Below, one piece after another: positions 8,542 to 17,970 of a stretch of DNA of 60,684 nt. The stretch is from the NCBI RefSeq assembly GCF_001949145.1, contig NW_019091718.1, positions 34,637 through 95,320 on the forward strand, read 5' to 3'. The notes beneath the pieces were generated by a model, which saw only the letters and a list, made by a program, of their open reading frames with translations, was not told the origin of the DNA and did no database searches. Within the stretch, counting starts at the first letter, position 1. Each line of letters begins with the position of its first letter. The stretch is from Acanthaster planci (Eukaryota; Echinodermata; Asteroidea; Valvatida; Acanthasteridae). A program made the position numbers and the translations under genes.

Positions 8542-10406
8542 TGTCAACTAGTAACCCTAAAACAGTCTAATGTGATCAGAACACTTCTGTCATGAAATCA
8601 GACGGACAACCAAACAGGCTGAATTAACTTCGAAGAAAGAAACGTAAAGGGAAAAAAAGTTTAATTGAGAATGATAACTAAACTAATTGAAATTTTATAC
8701 AATATGTACAAAGAAATAATTGAAGTGAAGGAATGGTGAAACGTCCAACTTAAAATTCACTTGAACTTAATTAATTCAAACTTTAGAGACGACCCAAACA
8801 AACAAAATGTGAAGTTAATTCCAAAAAATTTTTAGTTTCAGCAGCAGTTTTAGGGAACTTTCTCGCTGTATGGCTCTGCAAACTCAGATACCCAAGCTTA
8901 AAATGAACTCAAATTAATCAAACAATTAAATTAATCACAACAGCCTCAAAACAAAAAAGCAAACTGAATTTAACCAATGACAAAATTGCAAATAAAGCTC
9001 ACGGTGAATTAGAAAGCATTACAAAATTAGTAGCTTTGTCAGCAACAAATTATAAAGTAGTTAATTCAAACTCCAGTTAGGTCCGATAACTGCCGGGTAC
9101 TTCTAGACCAAGGTGGAAAGGCGAGTGATATCCGTACTGTCTCTATGTGGCTGTTACTGCGAAGTTACGATCAGCCTTGGCTTGAGCTAAAGTATCAAGC
9201 TCAGGACTTCCCTGTCAGTGGTTTTCCCAGACCTTACTCAGAGTCATCGGGTTGCTTCCATGGGAACAAATTGAAATGACCGAAAGCTCTACAAATCTCT
9301 GTCCTTTTTTGATGAGTTTTAATCGATTCCCAAAAATTGAAACGAAATCCACATAAGACATTACAAATCGACCACTAATTCTGCGTTTCAATAAATCTGG
9401 GCTAAATACTTTTGCAAGGCAGAAAACACATCTCAGTAATATAACATATTTAAGTATATTCAGTCTTGAATATACTTACTGCACGTCTGCACTAGTAAGC
9501 AGGAGGTCGTAGGTTCGAGCCCCACTTGAGTAAGCTTGTAAATTTTTTCGCAAGCTCTTGGACAAGCACTGAGCATACAGTGTTTATCAATATATACGTT
9601 GGGTAAGGCAAAAACTTGTTATATAAATTAACCTCTCCCCAATGCAAAATACATGTACATCTTGAAATAGTTTCCAGTACCCGCTGCTACACCTGACTCG
9701 GACCGGCCAGCCGACCATGGCAAGCTCAGTGGTCAATATATAGGTTGAGTAAGGGCAAAAACCTGTTATATAAATTATATTCAGTCTTCATACAAATTCA
9801 ACAATATGGACAATGTAAAATTTACGGTGATTCGGGGATCGTGCACTCAAATTCCAGGCGGAAGCTGTGTCGAGACTGGTCAATTCCTTAGGGTGTCAGT
9901 GGTATCAAGAACTTTGATGGTGTATCAAACTTTGGCCAATGGCCTCAGAATCTCTGTTGGCTAACCCTTTACCTGCGGTGGCCGTACCCACTCACCCATC
10001 GGTTCGGGTGGCAACCCAACATAGCCAGTGCTTAGCAACTCTCTCTCGTCAAACACACTGACGGACACCCTTCTTCATCTCATTGATCTCACTCACTCAA
10101 CACTTACAATCAGCTTTTTACATCGCCAGAAAAATGCATTTTCAACTGGACTGACTTTTTTCAAAACAACAACTGAACGAAAAGAACAAAAAGATATCTG
10201 AAATGCATTCTGGGTTCACCACAAATCGGGACTCGGATTCCGTGGTGACTTTGATACAAAAAATCACGAGTGTGCAACGATGGTGAAGTATAATAGCAGG
10301 TCTCGTCGATTTGGCGCAAAGGGAAAATAAGGAATAATACCTGATGCACAGCGACAGATTTAGGGGAAAAAAATTACAAGACAAAAAAAAGGGAACAACT
10401 TTGACA
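8542..10406. mobile_element. 1.87-kb LTR-like insertion within a satellite (TSD gattg)
   Basis: Begins TGTCAA and ends TTGACA, an inverted TG...CA terminus typical of LTR elements. It is flanked by the 5-bp direct repeat gattg (8537-8541 and 10407-10411). Removing it rejoins the satellite exactly (gaagattg to aatacggag). No gag-pol coding and no internal direct LTR pair was seen, so it could be a solo LTR or a non-autonomous element, enlarged by the nested SINE at 9468-9775. Confidence 0.6.
9468..9775 (+). mobile_element. tRNA-derived SINE with 13-bp target duplication
   Basis: About 308 bp, flanked by perfect copies of tatattcagtctt (9455-9467 and 9776-9788). The 5' part carries a good RNA polymerase III B box (ggttcgagcccc near 9511). 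An A box is not obvious. The body contains the same module twice, about 45 bp each (9588-9631 and 9733-9777: tcaatatata, cgttgggtaaggc, ttatataaatta), and it ends in the AT-rich tail. The same module is present at 1-58. Confidence 0.7.
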
Positions 10407-10411
10407 GATTG

Positions 10412-10830
10412 AATACGGAGAATAAATTAAGGACTATGTGTGACCCAGGTTTGCATAAAGAAATGCTGAGATTGGCAGAATGATTATTTTTGGCGGATTT
10501 ACTGTGCAGAATAAAAATATGGAGAACGAGGTGAGCCGGGAAAAGTAAAACTATGCATGATCCAGGTTGGATAAAGAAATGCTAAGATGGGAAGGATGAT
10601 TCTTTTTTTGAAGATTGAATACGCAGAATAAAAATAAGTATTACATGCTGGGGTAGGGAAAAAATAAAACCACATGTGACCTAGGTTTGGATAAAGAAAT
10701 GCTGAGATCAGTAGAATGCTTTTTTTTTGGCACATTGACTGTGCAGTATAAAAATAAAGAGTACACAGTGGGGTGTAGGGAAAATAAAAACCACACATGG
10801 TCTAGGTCTATAAATAAAAAGAAATGCTGA
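10412..10830. repeat. Satellite array, units of about 116-120 bp
   Basis: The mark ggataaagaaatgctgaga (with minor variants) occurs near 10451, 10567, 10687 and 10807, spaced 116, 120 and 120 bp. The units are diverged. Open frames across them are by-products of the repeat. Confidence 0.8.
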
Positions 10831-11366
10831 GACAGGCATTGTCAGTCAAAAGCCGTACCCCAAAAGGGCAACTGGGTCCATTACCTCCCAGGAATATACA
10901 TTTGACCACATTGCACTGGAATTTGAGGTCTATTTGAGCTGAAGGCAGATCTGAAGATCTGATACGTAAAAGTACTCAGACCATGAAATTTGGTCCCCCA
11001 CTCCACAGGACTTGCTCTGCGGCCGAAATTAACAATGGACATTGGTACGGGGCGGTGTGCCTTGTATGAGAGAGGAATTTCCCTGTTTACACTGCTCGTT
11101 ACCATAAAAATAGCGAATGCACAACAGGGATATTTAATGAGCTGGAGACTGGTTTGGGCGCTGTGCTGCGTGTAGAGGATGGACAGGTGACTTGGAAAAA
11201 TGTGCCATGGGGCGCCACGGCAGCTCGCGGCGCGCCGATAAAAATGACAGCTTGCCTTACGCTATCTGACTCCTTGCATCCTGGAGATGATGCGGATAAA
11301 CTTTGGGGCCCTCTTCATGTCCTGAAGTGGTACCTGACTAAATCAATAGTATGAGAGGGATGATAG
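10831..11366. other. Unique-looking sequence without identified gene
   Basis: GC-richer than its flanks, with short open frames on both strands (10881-11105 minus, 10990-11354 plus) that lack family features. It could be part of the gypsy 3' flank. Confidence 0.3.
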
Positions 11367-11605
11367 TGTTGCGCGCCTGCAAATCTTGGAAATCTAGTGC
11401 CCCCTGTAAAGTGTACGGGACCATTTTAGGAAGATGAACAGATGGACAGAGGAGAACTATTTAGGACTCGATTCTGGTGTGGTTTATTCATGGATAAGAC
11501 GCCTAGTCTTGTTTCCAGAAGCGTGACATACATTGTGTGGAAAAGAACGCCATCTGTTGTTGGGGTTCTGACAATCAACAAGCGGATATGTTACATCCCC
11601 CTCTC
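11367..11605 (-). repeat. Polypurine tract and 3' LTR of the minus-strand gypsy element
   Basis: On the minus strand GAGAGGGGGA (11596-11605) is followed directly by TGTAACATATCC. This is a polypurine tract followed by an LTR start. The candidate LTR holds an AATAAA signal (CCATGAATAAACCAC) and can end at GCGCAACA (11367), giving about 229 bp with TGT...ACA ends. The matching 5' LTR was not found. Assignment to the pol genes at 12188-15644 rests on strand, order and distance across the N gap. Confidence 0.5.
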
Positions 11606-11886
11606 AAGAAAATACAAAAAGTCACTGAAGAGTCTAATAACAAGTGTCCAACTCTAATATGCATTAACTATTAACACTAAGGAACAAACGGCTGGAGTTT
11701 TTGGTTTATGGCTTACTAACTCCATTGGTAAAAAAAACTGCTCTTGTACTATTTCACAACATGTAAAGAAAGGAGGCTCTTTTTGAACGTTTCAATGAAA
11801 TCATGAACTGATTGGGTTTTTTCTAACTTTTCGTTGTTTTTTTTTTGTTAACTTTGTAAACTTTTTTTCAGATGTTGCCCATGATT

Positions 11887-12071
11887 NNNNNNNNNNNNNN
11901 NNNNNNNNNNNNNNNNNNNNNNNNNNNNNNNNNNNNNNNNNNNNNNNNNNNNNNNNNNNNNNNNNNNNNNNNNNNNNNNNNNNNNNNNNNNNNNNNNNNN
12001 NNNNNNNNNNNNNNNNNNNNNNNNNNNNNNNNNNNNNNNNNNNNNNNNNNNNNNNNNNNNNNNNNNNNNNN
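11887..12071. other. Assembly gap (185 N)
   Basis: A run of N between the gypsy integrase end and its candidate 3' LTR. Any open frame crossing it is meaningless. Confidence 0.99.
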
Positions 12072-12187
12072 GAAATTCTACTTGTAACTATTGTTTCCAG
12101 TAAGTCTCTCAGCGCTGACGAGTGAGATAGGTTGTTTTTTTTGGGGGGGGGTTAGGGTTTGTTACAAAGACAGTCTGTCCGGTTTTG

Positions 12188-13411
12188 TCACGACCCGTCC
12201 TGAACGTGTGACATATGGTTGGCCTTTGCAGGGGGCGGCTGTTGGGGTTTGGTTTGGGAATGTTTGCCACTGGAACTTTGCAGAACAGGTTGAGGGTCCA
12301 GTGGAGGTAGTTGATCTGGCCTGGGTGGAGGTGGGGCGTCTTCTTCAAAGGTGACACATTTGGCAGGTGTGGTGTCTCGAAGTTGGCGGCGGTTTCTGTG
12401 GAGAATCCCACCACTCGGTGTGGAGATCAGGTAGGACCGTAGCTCCTGACATTGTTGCTCAACTGTTGCGGGTGTCCAGAGCCCGGTGACGTGATTCTGT
12501 GTACGAACTGCTTGACCAGGCACCAGTGGTGGTAAGTCATGCGTGTGTCTGTCGTAGTAGGCTTTTTGTGTGTCTTGCCGTTGCTTTAGGCGATCATGGA
12601 TACTGTCCCTTTGAGGTGACATGTTGCGGATGCAAACTGGTAGGTTTGCCTGCACTTTCCTACCATACAGTAGCTCAGCTGGGCTTGGAATGACACTGTC
12701 AACCGGTGTAGTGCGAAGACAGAGAAGTGCCATGTATGCGTCTTGCCCACTGGCTTCGGCTTTCTTGAGCGCATTTTTCACTGTCTGGATTGTACGCTCG
12801 ACGAATCCATTTGATTGTGGGTAGTGCGGTGATGACGTAATGTGTGCAAATCCCCAGGTTTGGGAAAATGCCTTGTAGTCAGTGGAGTCAAAATGTCCGC
12901 CATTGTCACTGACTACCTTAGCTGGTATGCCATGCTCGGCGAACATCTGTTTGGTGGTCACGACGGCCTGACTGGTACATGGTGTGGGCAATTTGCGAAC
13001 GAGGGGAAACTTCAAGTAGTAGTTGGCGACTATCAGGTAGTTGTTGCCATGGAAACTGAACAGATCGGTGCCCAGGACCTGCCAAGGTCTCGTCGGGATC
13101 TCATGTGGAATGAGAGTCTCTTTTGGCTGTTTGCACTGGTGTTCTTGGCAGGTTGGGCAATGCCTGACAAGCTCCTCAATGTGCCTATTGATGTCTATCC
13201 AATAGACACAGTCCTTTGCCCTTAGCTTGGTTTTCTCTATGCCCTGGTGGCTCTCATGCAACTTGGCCAAGACATAAGGTTGCATGCTGGCGGGAATACA
13301 GACACGTTCTCCCTTGAGCACGACACCGTTCTCAACTGAAAGTTCATCGCGAAAGGACCAGTATGGCCTGAGCTGCTTTGGAAGGTCCTTCAGCTTGTCN
13401 TTGCCAGCCAC
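12188..13411 (-). pseudogene. Gypsy integrase
   Basis: Inserts retrotransposon cDNA into the genome. It has an HHCC zinc domain (H52, H55, C85, C88), the catalytic D-D-E triad in TDLF (D116), VSDNGG (D169) and NGFVERT (E205), and a C-terminal GPY-like region (GQAVRTQNHVTGLWTP) with a Pro-rich tail. It is about 400 residues with no internal stop. The start is set by a frame break at the single N (13400), not by a real initiation codon: the frame is the C-terminal part of the pol polyprotein. As sequenced, the domain itself looks complete. Confidence 0.85.
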
Positions 13412-13799
13412 TGACGATGAGCTCTATTAGCTTGGGCATTGTGTCATCATTTGCTGTCTCGAGCCGGAGTTGGTTAATGCGTTCCTTGGAGAACTGCACG
13501 AACTGGATCTGCAGGTCCAGATTGATGTGCGTGTTTGTGGGACTGGGGCGACGCGACAGGGTATCGGCGAGTAACATATCCTTTCCTGGACGGTATGTGA
13601 TAGTGATGTCATATGGTTGAAGGCGCAATAGCATTCGCTGCAAGCGGGGTGGAGCTGCGATGAGGGCTTTCTGGTGTATCATTTCCAGAGGTTTGTGGTC
13701 GGTTTCCACTTTGAAGGACTTGCCATACACGTATGTGTGGAAATGCTCACAGCCAAACACTATGGCCAGTAACTCGCGCTCAATGTTTGCGTACCGTTG
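13344..13799 (-). pseudogene. Gypsy RNase H domain and linker
   Basis: Degrades the RNA strand during reverse transcription. From the stop that ends the RT frame, the same frame continues QRYANIERELLAIVFG, FKVETDHKPLEMI and YRPGKDMLLADTLSRRP, all classic gypsy RNase H motifs. A nonsense codon (TAA at 13800-13802) separates it from RT. Downstream, the frame is lost to integrase at the N in position 13400. Confidence 0.85.
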
Positions 13800-15056
13800 T
13801 TAAATTCCACTGAGTGATTTGGATGCAAACGCGACGGGCTTGCTGTCCTGAATGAGAACAGCACCTAGACCGCGTAAGGAGGCGTCGACCTGGATGACCG
13901 TCTCCTTGTTTGCGTCAAAGAATGCGAGAGTCGTTTCCTCGCAAACAAGATCCTTCACCTTGTTGTAGGCTTGCTGGTGAGAGGCGGTCCAGACAAATTC
14001 TGCGTCTTTCTTGAGCAGTGCGCGAAGGTCAGCGGTGTGGTCAGACAACCGTGGGATGAAGGGACTCAGGTATGTGACCATCCCTATGAATTCCTGCAGC
14101 TCTGTCTTTGTCTGGGGTGGTGCCATGCATTTGATGGCTTCCACCTTGCTTGGATCTGGGTGGACTCCGTGCTGATCATAGACCATTCCGAAGAACGTGA
14201 TTTGTGGTGTTTTCACAGCGCATTTTTGGCTGTTGAACACGAGTCCATTCTTGGCTGCGACCTGCATCAAGTTGTGCAGGTGACGATCATGCTCCTGTTC
14301 GGTCTTTCCAAACACTGCTATGTCGTCAGCTATGCCGATGGTGCCAGGGCAGCGCTCTAGGATTTGGTCCATCTTATGTTGAAACACGTCCTGACTCATG
14401 ACAAGTCCGAACGGCATTCTCTTGTAGCAGCACCGTCCGAATGGGATATTGAAGGTGGTGAGGAGGGAGCTCTCCTCATCCAGCTTAACGGACCAATATC
14501 CGTTTTTCGCGTCAAGTTTGCTGAAGTAACGAGCACCAGCAAATTTGTGGGTGATTTCCTCAACTGTTGCTGCCCTGTGGTGGCATCGCTTTATCTGAGC
14601 ATTTAAGTCTTTTGGGTCAAGGCAGATGCGAAGCTTTCCGTTCGCTTCCCTTGCGACAGTCATGCTGCTTACCCAGTCTGTGGGTTCAGTCACTTTGCGT
14701 ATGATGCCTTGGTGCTCCATCAGATCGAGCTCAGTTTTCAGCTCATCCTTGATATGGATGGAACACTTGCGCGAGGCGTGTATCTTTGGCTGTGCATTGT
14801 CCTTGAGTACAATGTGGTAAACCCCGGGTAGGTTGCCAATGCGATCGAATTGTTCTGGGTATTGTGCTGTGAGGTCGTGCACTGTGCGTATGGGGTTGTC
14901 GTTGGGCGTGTTTATCTCGCAGTGAAGCGTTATCAGTCTGAGATCACGCGAGCTTGCCAATCCGATTATGGCAGGACCCTCAGATTCCACTATGTAGAAG
15001 TCGGCATTCACCCATTTGCCATTATCATATCTGCATGGCAACTGTACGGACCCATA
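13800..15056 (-). pseudogene. Gypsy reverse transcriptase
   Basis: Copies element RNA to DNA. Counting from the internal Met at 15041, it shows LRICLDPKDLN (137-147), FSKLDAKNGYWSVKLDE (173-189), the catalytic IADD box (237-240, the variant usual in this lineage in place of YVDD) and the TFFGMVYDQHGVHPDP thumb block. The start of RNase H follows (IQVDASLRGLGAVLIQ). The frame is continuous with the protease upstream except for a TAG at 15057-15059, most simply a C-to-T change of a Gln codon. The open frame is 413 codons from the internal Met. Confidence 0.85.
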
Positions 15057-15644
15057 CTATGGGATCCTGGTTCCATTGTATGCCGTGAGGGTTGCATGCG
15101 TGTTGTTGACGCAGTCTTTTCTGGGGAATCCACTCGCGTCCAATTTATCGGGATACATGCGTCTGAACATGCGGACTGGGAGGGTATTTCCCTGCGCTCC
15201 AGTGTCTATCTTTGCATGTATGTTCACGAGTGTCTTTCCGCGTTGCACCTGTATGTAGGTAATGACCTCATCGCGGGTGTCGGAATCTGTCGTCGTGCTG
15301 ATGTTTGACACAAGTATGGTATGGAGGGTAAAGTCCTCAAACTGCTCCTCAAGTTGTTCACTGTCGTCAGGCTGCTGAATAGAGTGCACATTTTTGGAAG
15401 GAGGTTTTGGTGTGCATGAGCGTGCCACGGGAACATGAACGTGATGGTCTGGCACCCTGAGCTGGAGGCTGTCCTTCCGACGATCGGCACATTTTGTCCC
15501 AGTGGTTGGGTTTGTCGCACTTCCGGCATGTCGTTCCGTATGCCGGGCAGTTGTCACGCCGTTTGAATGAGTGGAATCTTCCACAGTTGCGACATCTGTT
15601 TGACCGGCGCAACTCATGCACAGGGGTGTCTGCATTCTGTACAC
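15057..15644 (-). pseudogene. Gypsy aspartic protease
   Basis: Processes the polyproteins. It contains IDTGAQGNTLP, an intact D-T-G active site with the expected hydrophobic context. It overlaps the end of gag in another frame (15367-15644), consistent with programmed frameshifting between gag and pol. Its frame runs into RT but is stopped at 15057. Confidence 0.75.
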
Positions 15645-16095
15645 GAGCCAGTTCTTTCATTTGCGTGACGGCGGCTTCATGTGTGCGGCCTTGGTCGATT
15701 GCTTGGTCGAGGGTCAAAGTCTTCGGCTTACCCAGCAGCTTTTTCTGTAGCTCTGGATATCGTGTGCCTGCGATAAGTTGGTCGACGATGCGACTTTTCA
15801 TTTCATCATCGTCTTTGAAGTCGCATTTGTAGGCCTGCAACTTCAGTCGCGAGATGAAGTCATCTATGCTCTCTGACTCCTTCTGTGTAAGTGTTTGTAA
15901 CGAGAGCCTGGCCACACGGAAGTTTTGTTTGGGCTTGATCTGGGTCTCAAATTCCTCCCAGACCTTGGCTGGGTCTTTTGCCTCAGCTTGTAGCAGTCCC
16001 CACGAGTTGTACATGCGTAGACCTTGTGAGCCCATGAATAGCAGTATGTGGTCCACCTGACAGTCTAGCTTAATGTTCTTGATGGTGAAGTACAT
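15367..16095 (-). pseudogene. Gypsy Gag, N-terminally truncated
   Basis: Nucleocapsid protein. It has a capsid-like helical region (VWEEFETQIKPKQNFRVARL, then DDFISRLKLQAYKC), followed by two zinc knuckles: CRNCGRFH...C (168-183) and CRKCDKPNHWDKMC (190-203). In-frame sequence upstream of the first Met has a stop after two codons, and the usual Gag N-terminal block is missing. An ATG in another frame at 16137-16139 (ATGGCAGAG) does not restore it. The 5' end of the element is probably lost here. Confidence 0.75.
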
Positions 16096-16249
16096 GTCGC
16101 ATTATTTTGTATTAAGTTATTTATGCTGTACTCTGCCATGATCGCATGTTCTTTCACTCCTTTGTTCTTGTGTTTTCTCTGCTCGGTTTGGCTCTACACT
16201 GTACACGTAACTTCTTATTCTGTATTTTACCTTTTTCCACACAACACTT

Positions 16250-17085
16250 AGATTCTCGCACATGACTCTAGCAGGAAGTCATGTGACCCTTTAAGATGGA
16301 AGATTCTCATTGGTTGAGCTGTTCAGCGACGCTCATATGTTATTTATTTCTAAGCCACTAGAATCCTATAAATAGAGCAGATTTCCCTAGCTCGTTGGTC
16401 AGGTGCGGCGGACCAACTCTTGTTGTGAGAGCGAAACCTAACATAGTGCGGTGGTTAGACCCTTTCCGAGAGAAGTGGGATAGTAACCATTCTTATGGCA
16501 AAGAAATGTAACCATGTGAATGCCTAGCTAGCTTAGCTTGGACCAATGCGAGAGCATTACAAACTAGCCCAGGGTGCTAGTGAGAGTCGTGTCCCTCTCC
16601 ACCCTTGTCCTGCTAACTAGCCCCAGTCCTCCCCGTCTCTACGCTGAGCCAATGGCACATAGTGCGGCAATTCTATCGTTGCGCTCATCAATGACATTGT
16701 AGTCTGAGCGGCAGTGCGATCGGTACATACATGTACCGGCGCTAGCCCCATCCAGCTATTGCTAGTCACTGTGGTGGCCCGGGACAGCTCCTACCACGGC
16801 TCCACCTGATGAGTGTAGCCTAGTTATGCTACACACCCTTACCGTACCCATCCGACTTGCACTTCCAATGGTCCTGCCAAACCGTAGTTCAGTTACACTT
16901 GCACACAACTTCGTCTCTCTATAACTTTGCCTTTCTATAACTTTGTCTTTTATGTGTTGTCTTGTGTCAAGCTACAACTTCTTCAAACCCACATTGAACT
17001 TTAATGAAGAGAAGTGAGAGCAATAAACCAACTATACAGTTCGACCGTCACCCAAACCCCTTGTTTCCCGTCCACCTTTTCATAA
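16250..17085 (+). repeat. LTR-like region with TATA box and polyadenylation signal
   Basis: On the plus strand, a TATA box (cctataaatagagc near 16370) lies about 30 bp before an initiator-like tcagg. AATAAA (gcaataaacc near 17020) follows, then a possible primer-site-like ttgttgaccccaaatat near 17085. Order and spacing (promoter, about 650 bp, polyadenylation signal) suit an LTR. There is no second copy in the window, so it could be a solo LTR. It could also be a host 5' exon. Both are inference. Confidence 0.35.
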
Positions 17086-17658
17086 ATTGTTGACCCCAAA
17101 TATCACATCCCATGGACACTAGCAAAGTCCATGCTACCATCGACTTCATATTTAGGGACACAACATTATTAACCCCCTGTGCTTGTCACTTTCATGAGAC
17201 CGCACCATCCAGTGGTGTCAGTACACTATTGCCTGTTGGAGGGCTTCGGCCATTAGATTTGGTAATCCAGTTTGGCCGTCAAGCTCTGATAAACATAGTC
17301 AACACTACATCAGGGTTCATGACGTAAGAGCAGTATCTGCATCTTGGTCTTACTCTTGAGATAGTTCCATTGCAGAATTCTGCAAAACGCCATGTTGGAA
17401 GTCTCCTTCTACCTCCTGCTACTTGAGGGATGTCCTGCAGAGCGACATCGCAAATGGCAGGACAGTCCTACTGTCCGCAGCGTAGAGGTCAAAGGGACCT
17501 CCTGTAGGACGGACGACATATCATTATGAAGTTCCTGTACTAAAAGTGTATATATGTAAAATATATATCCTTGTTTATATGTAAAAGTGTATTCTCAGCA
17601 TTACATTCCAACATTCCATTGCCAACCCCCCACCTAGACTGGTGCTACTCTGCATTTG
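17086..17658. other. No gene recognised
   Basis: A short plus-strand frame (17112-17327) lacks family features. A stretch of short inverted words (gtcctgcagag, ggcaggacagtcc) lies near 17430-17510. Confidence 0.3.
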
Positions 17659-17970
17659 TAGTGACTGTTTGGGTAGGTAGAGCGCCATAGACTCCTTCCC
17701 CACATTAACTGTGGGTTGGGTCTACTGGAGTATGCAGTCCTCTCCCGCCGTCTTCCCCACTCTGGCTCCAACCTTTTTGGCCGCTTTCGAAAAGAAGGAT
17801 GATCATGGCGGCAAGGCCGCACTGCATTGTGGGAGGTTAGGGTGCATCACGGGTGATGAAAATCTTTTCAGCGAATGAATAATAGGTGCATGGGAAATTA
17901 GCATATATAGTGACTATTTGGGTAGGTATTCTCTAGTAGATTGGATCCACACTAAACGCGGGGAAGGAGT
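17659..17970. repeat. Small inverted-repeat element between 21-bp direct repeats
   Basis: tagtgactgtttgggtaggta (17659) recurs with one change at 17908. Next to these, agactccttccccacatta (17700) pairs imperfectly with a complementary block at 17950-17970 (gcggggaaggagttt). Probably a diverged foldback element. Confidence 0.4.

Larger units (their letters stand above)
11367..16105 (-). mobile_element. Ty3/gypsy retrotransposon, nearly complete but dead
   Basis: Minus-strand order: gag with two zinc knuckles, aspartic protease, RT, RNase H, integrase, polypurine tract, 3' LTR. Gag lacks its N-terminus and the 5' LTR was not found, so the 5' end appears truncated near 16105. Two nonsense codons and one frameshift at an N separate what was one pol frame. 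The gene order with integrase last is that of Ty3/gypsy rather than copia or BEL. The protein style is that of the invertebrate K02A2.6/mag-like gypsy elements. Confidence 0.8.

Noticed and set aside
9495-9530. A tRNA gene suggested by ggttcgagcccc
   Set aside because: No A box, acceptor stem or anticodon arm can be folded around it. It fits the B box of the SINE.
12091-12354. Plus-strand open frames opposite the gypsy pol region (12091-15308)
   Set aside because: They lie antisense to well-supported gypsy domains and have no family features of their own.
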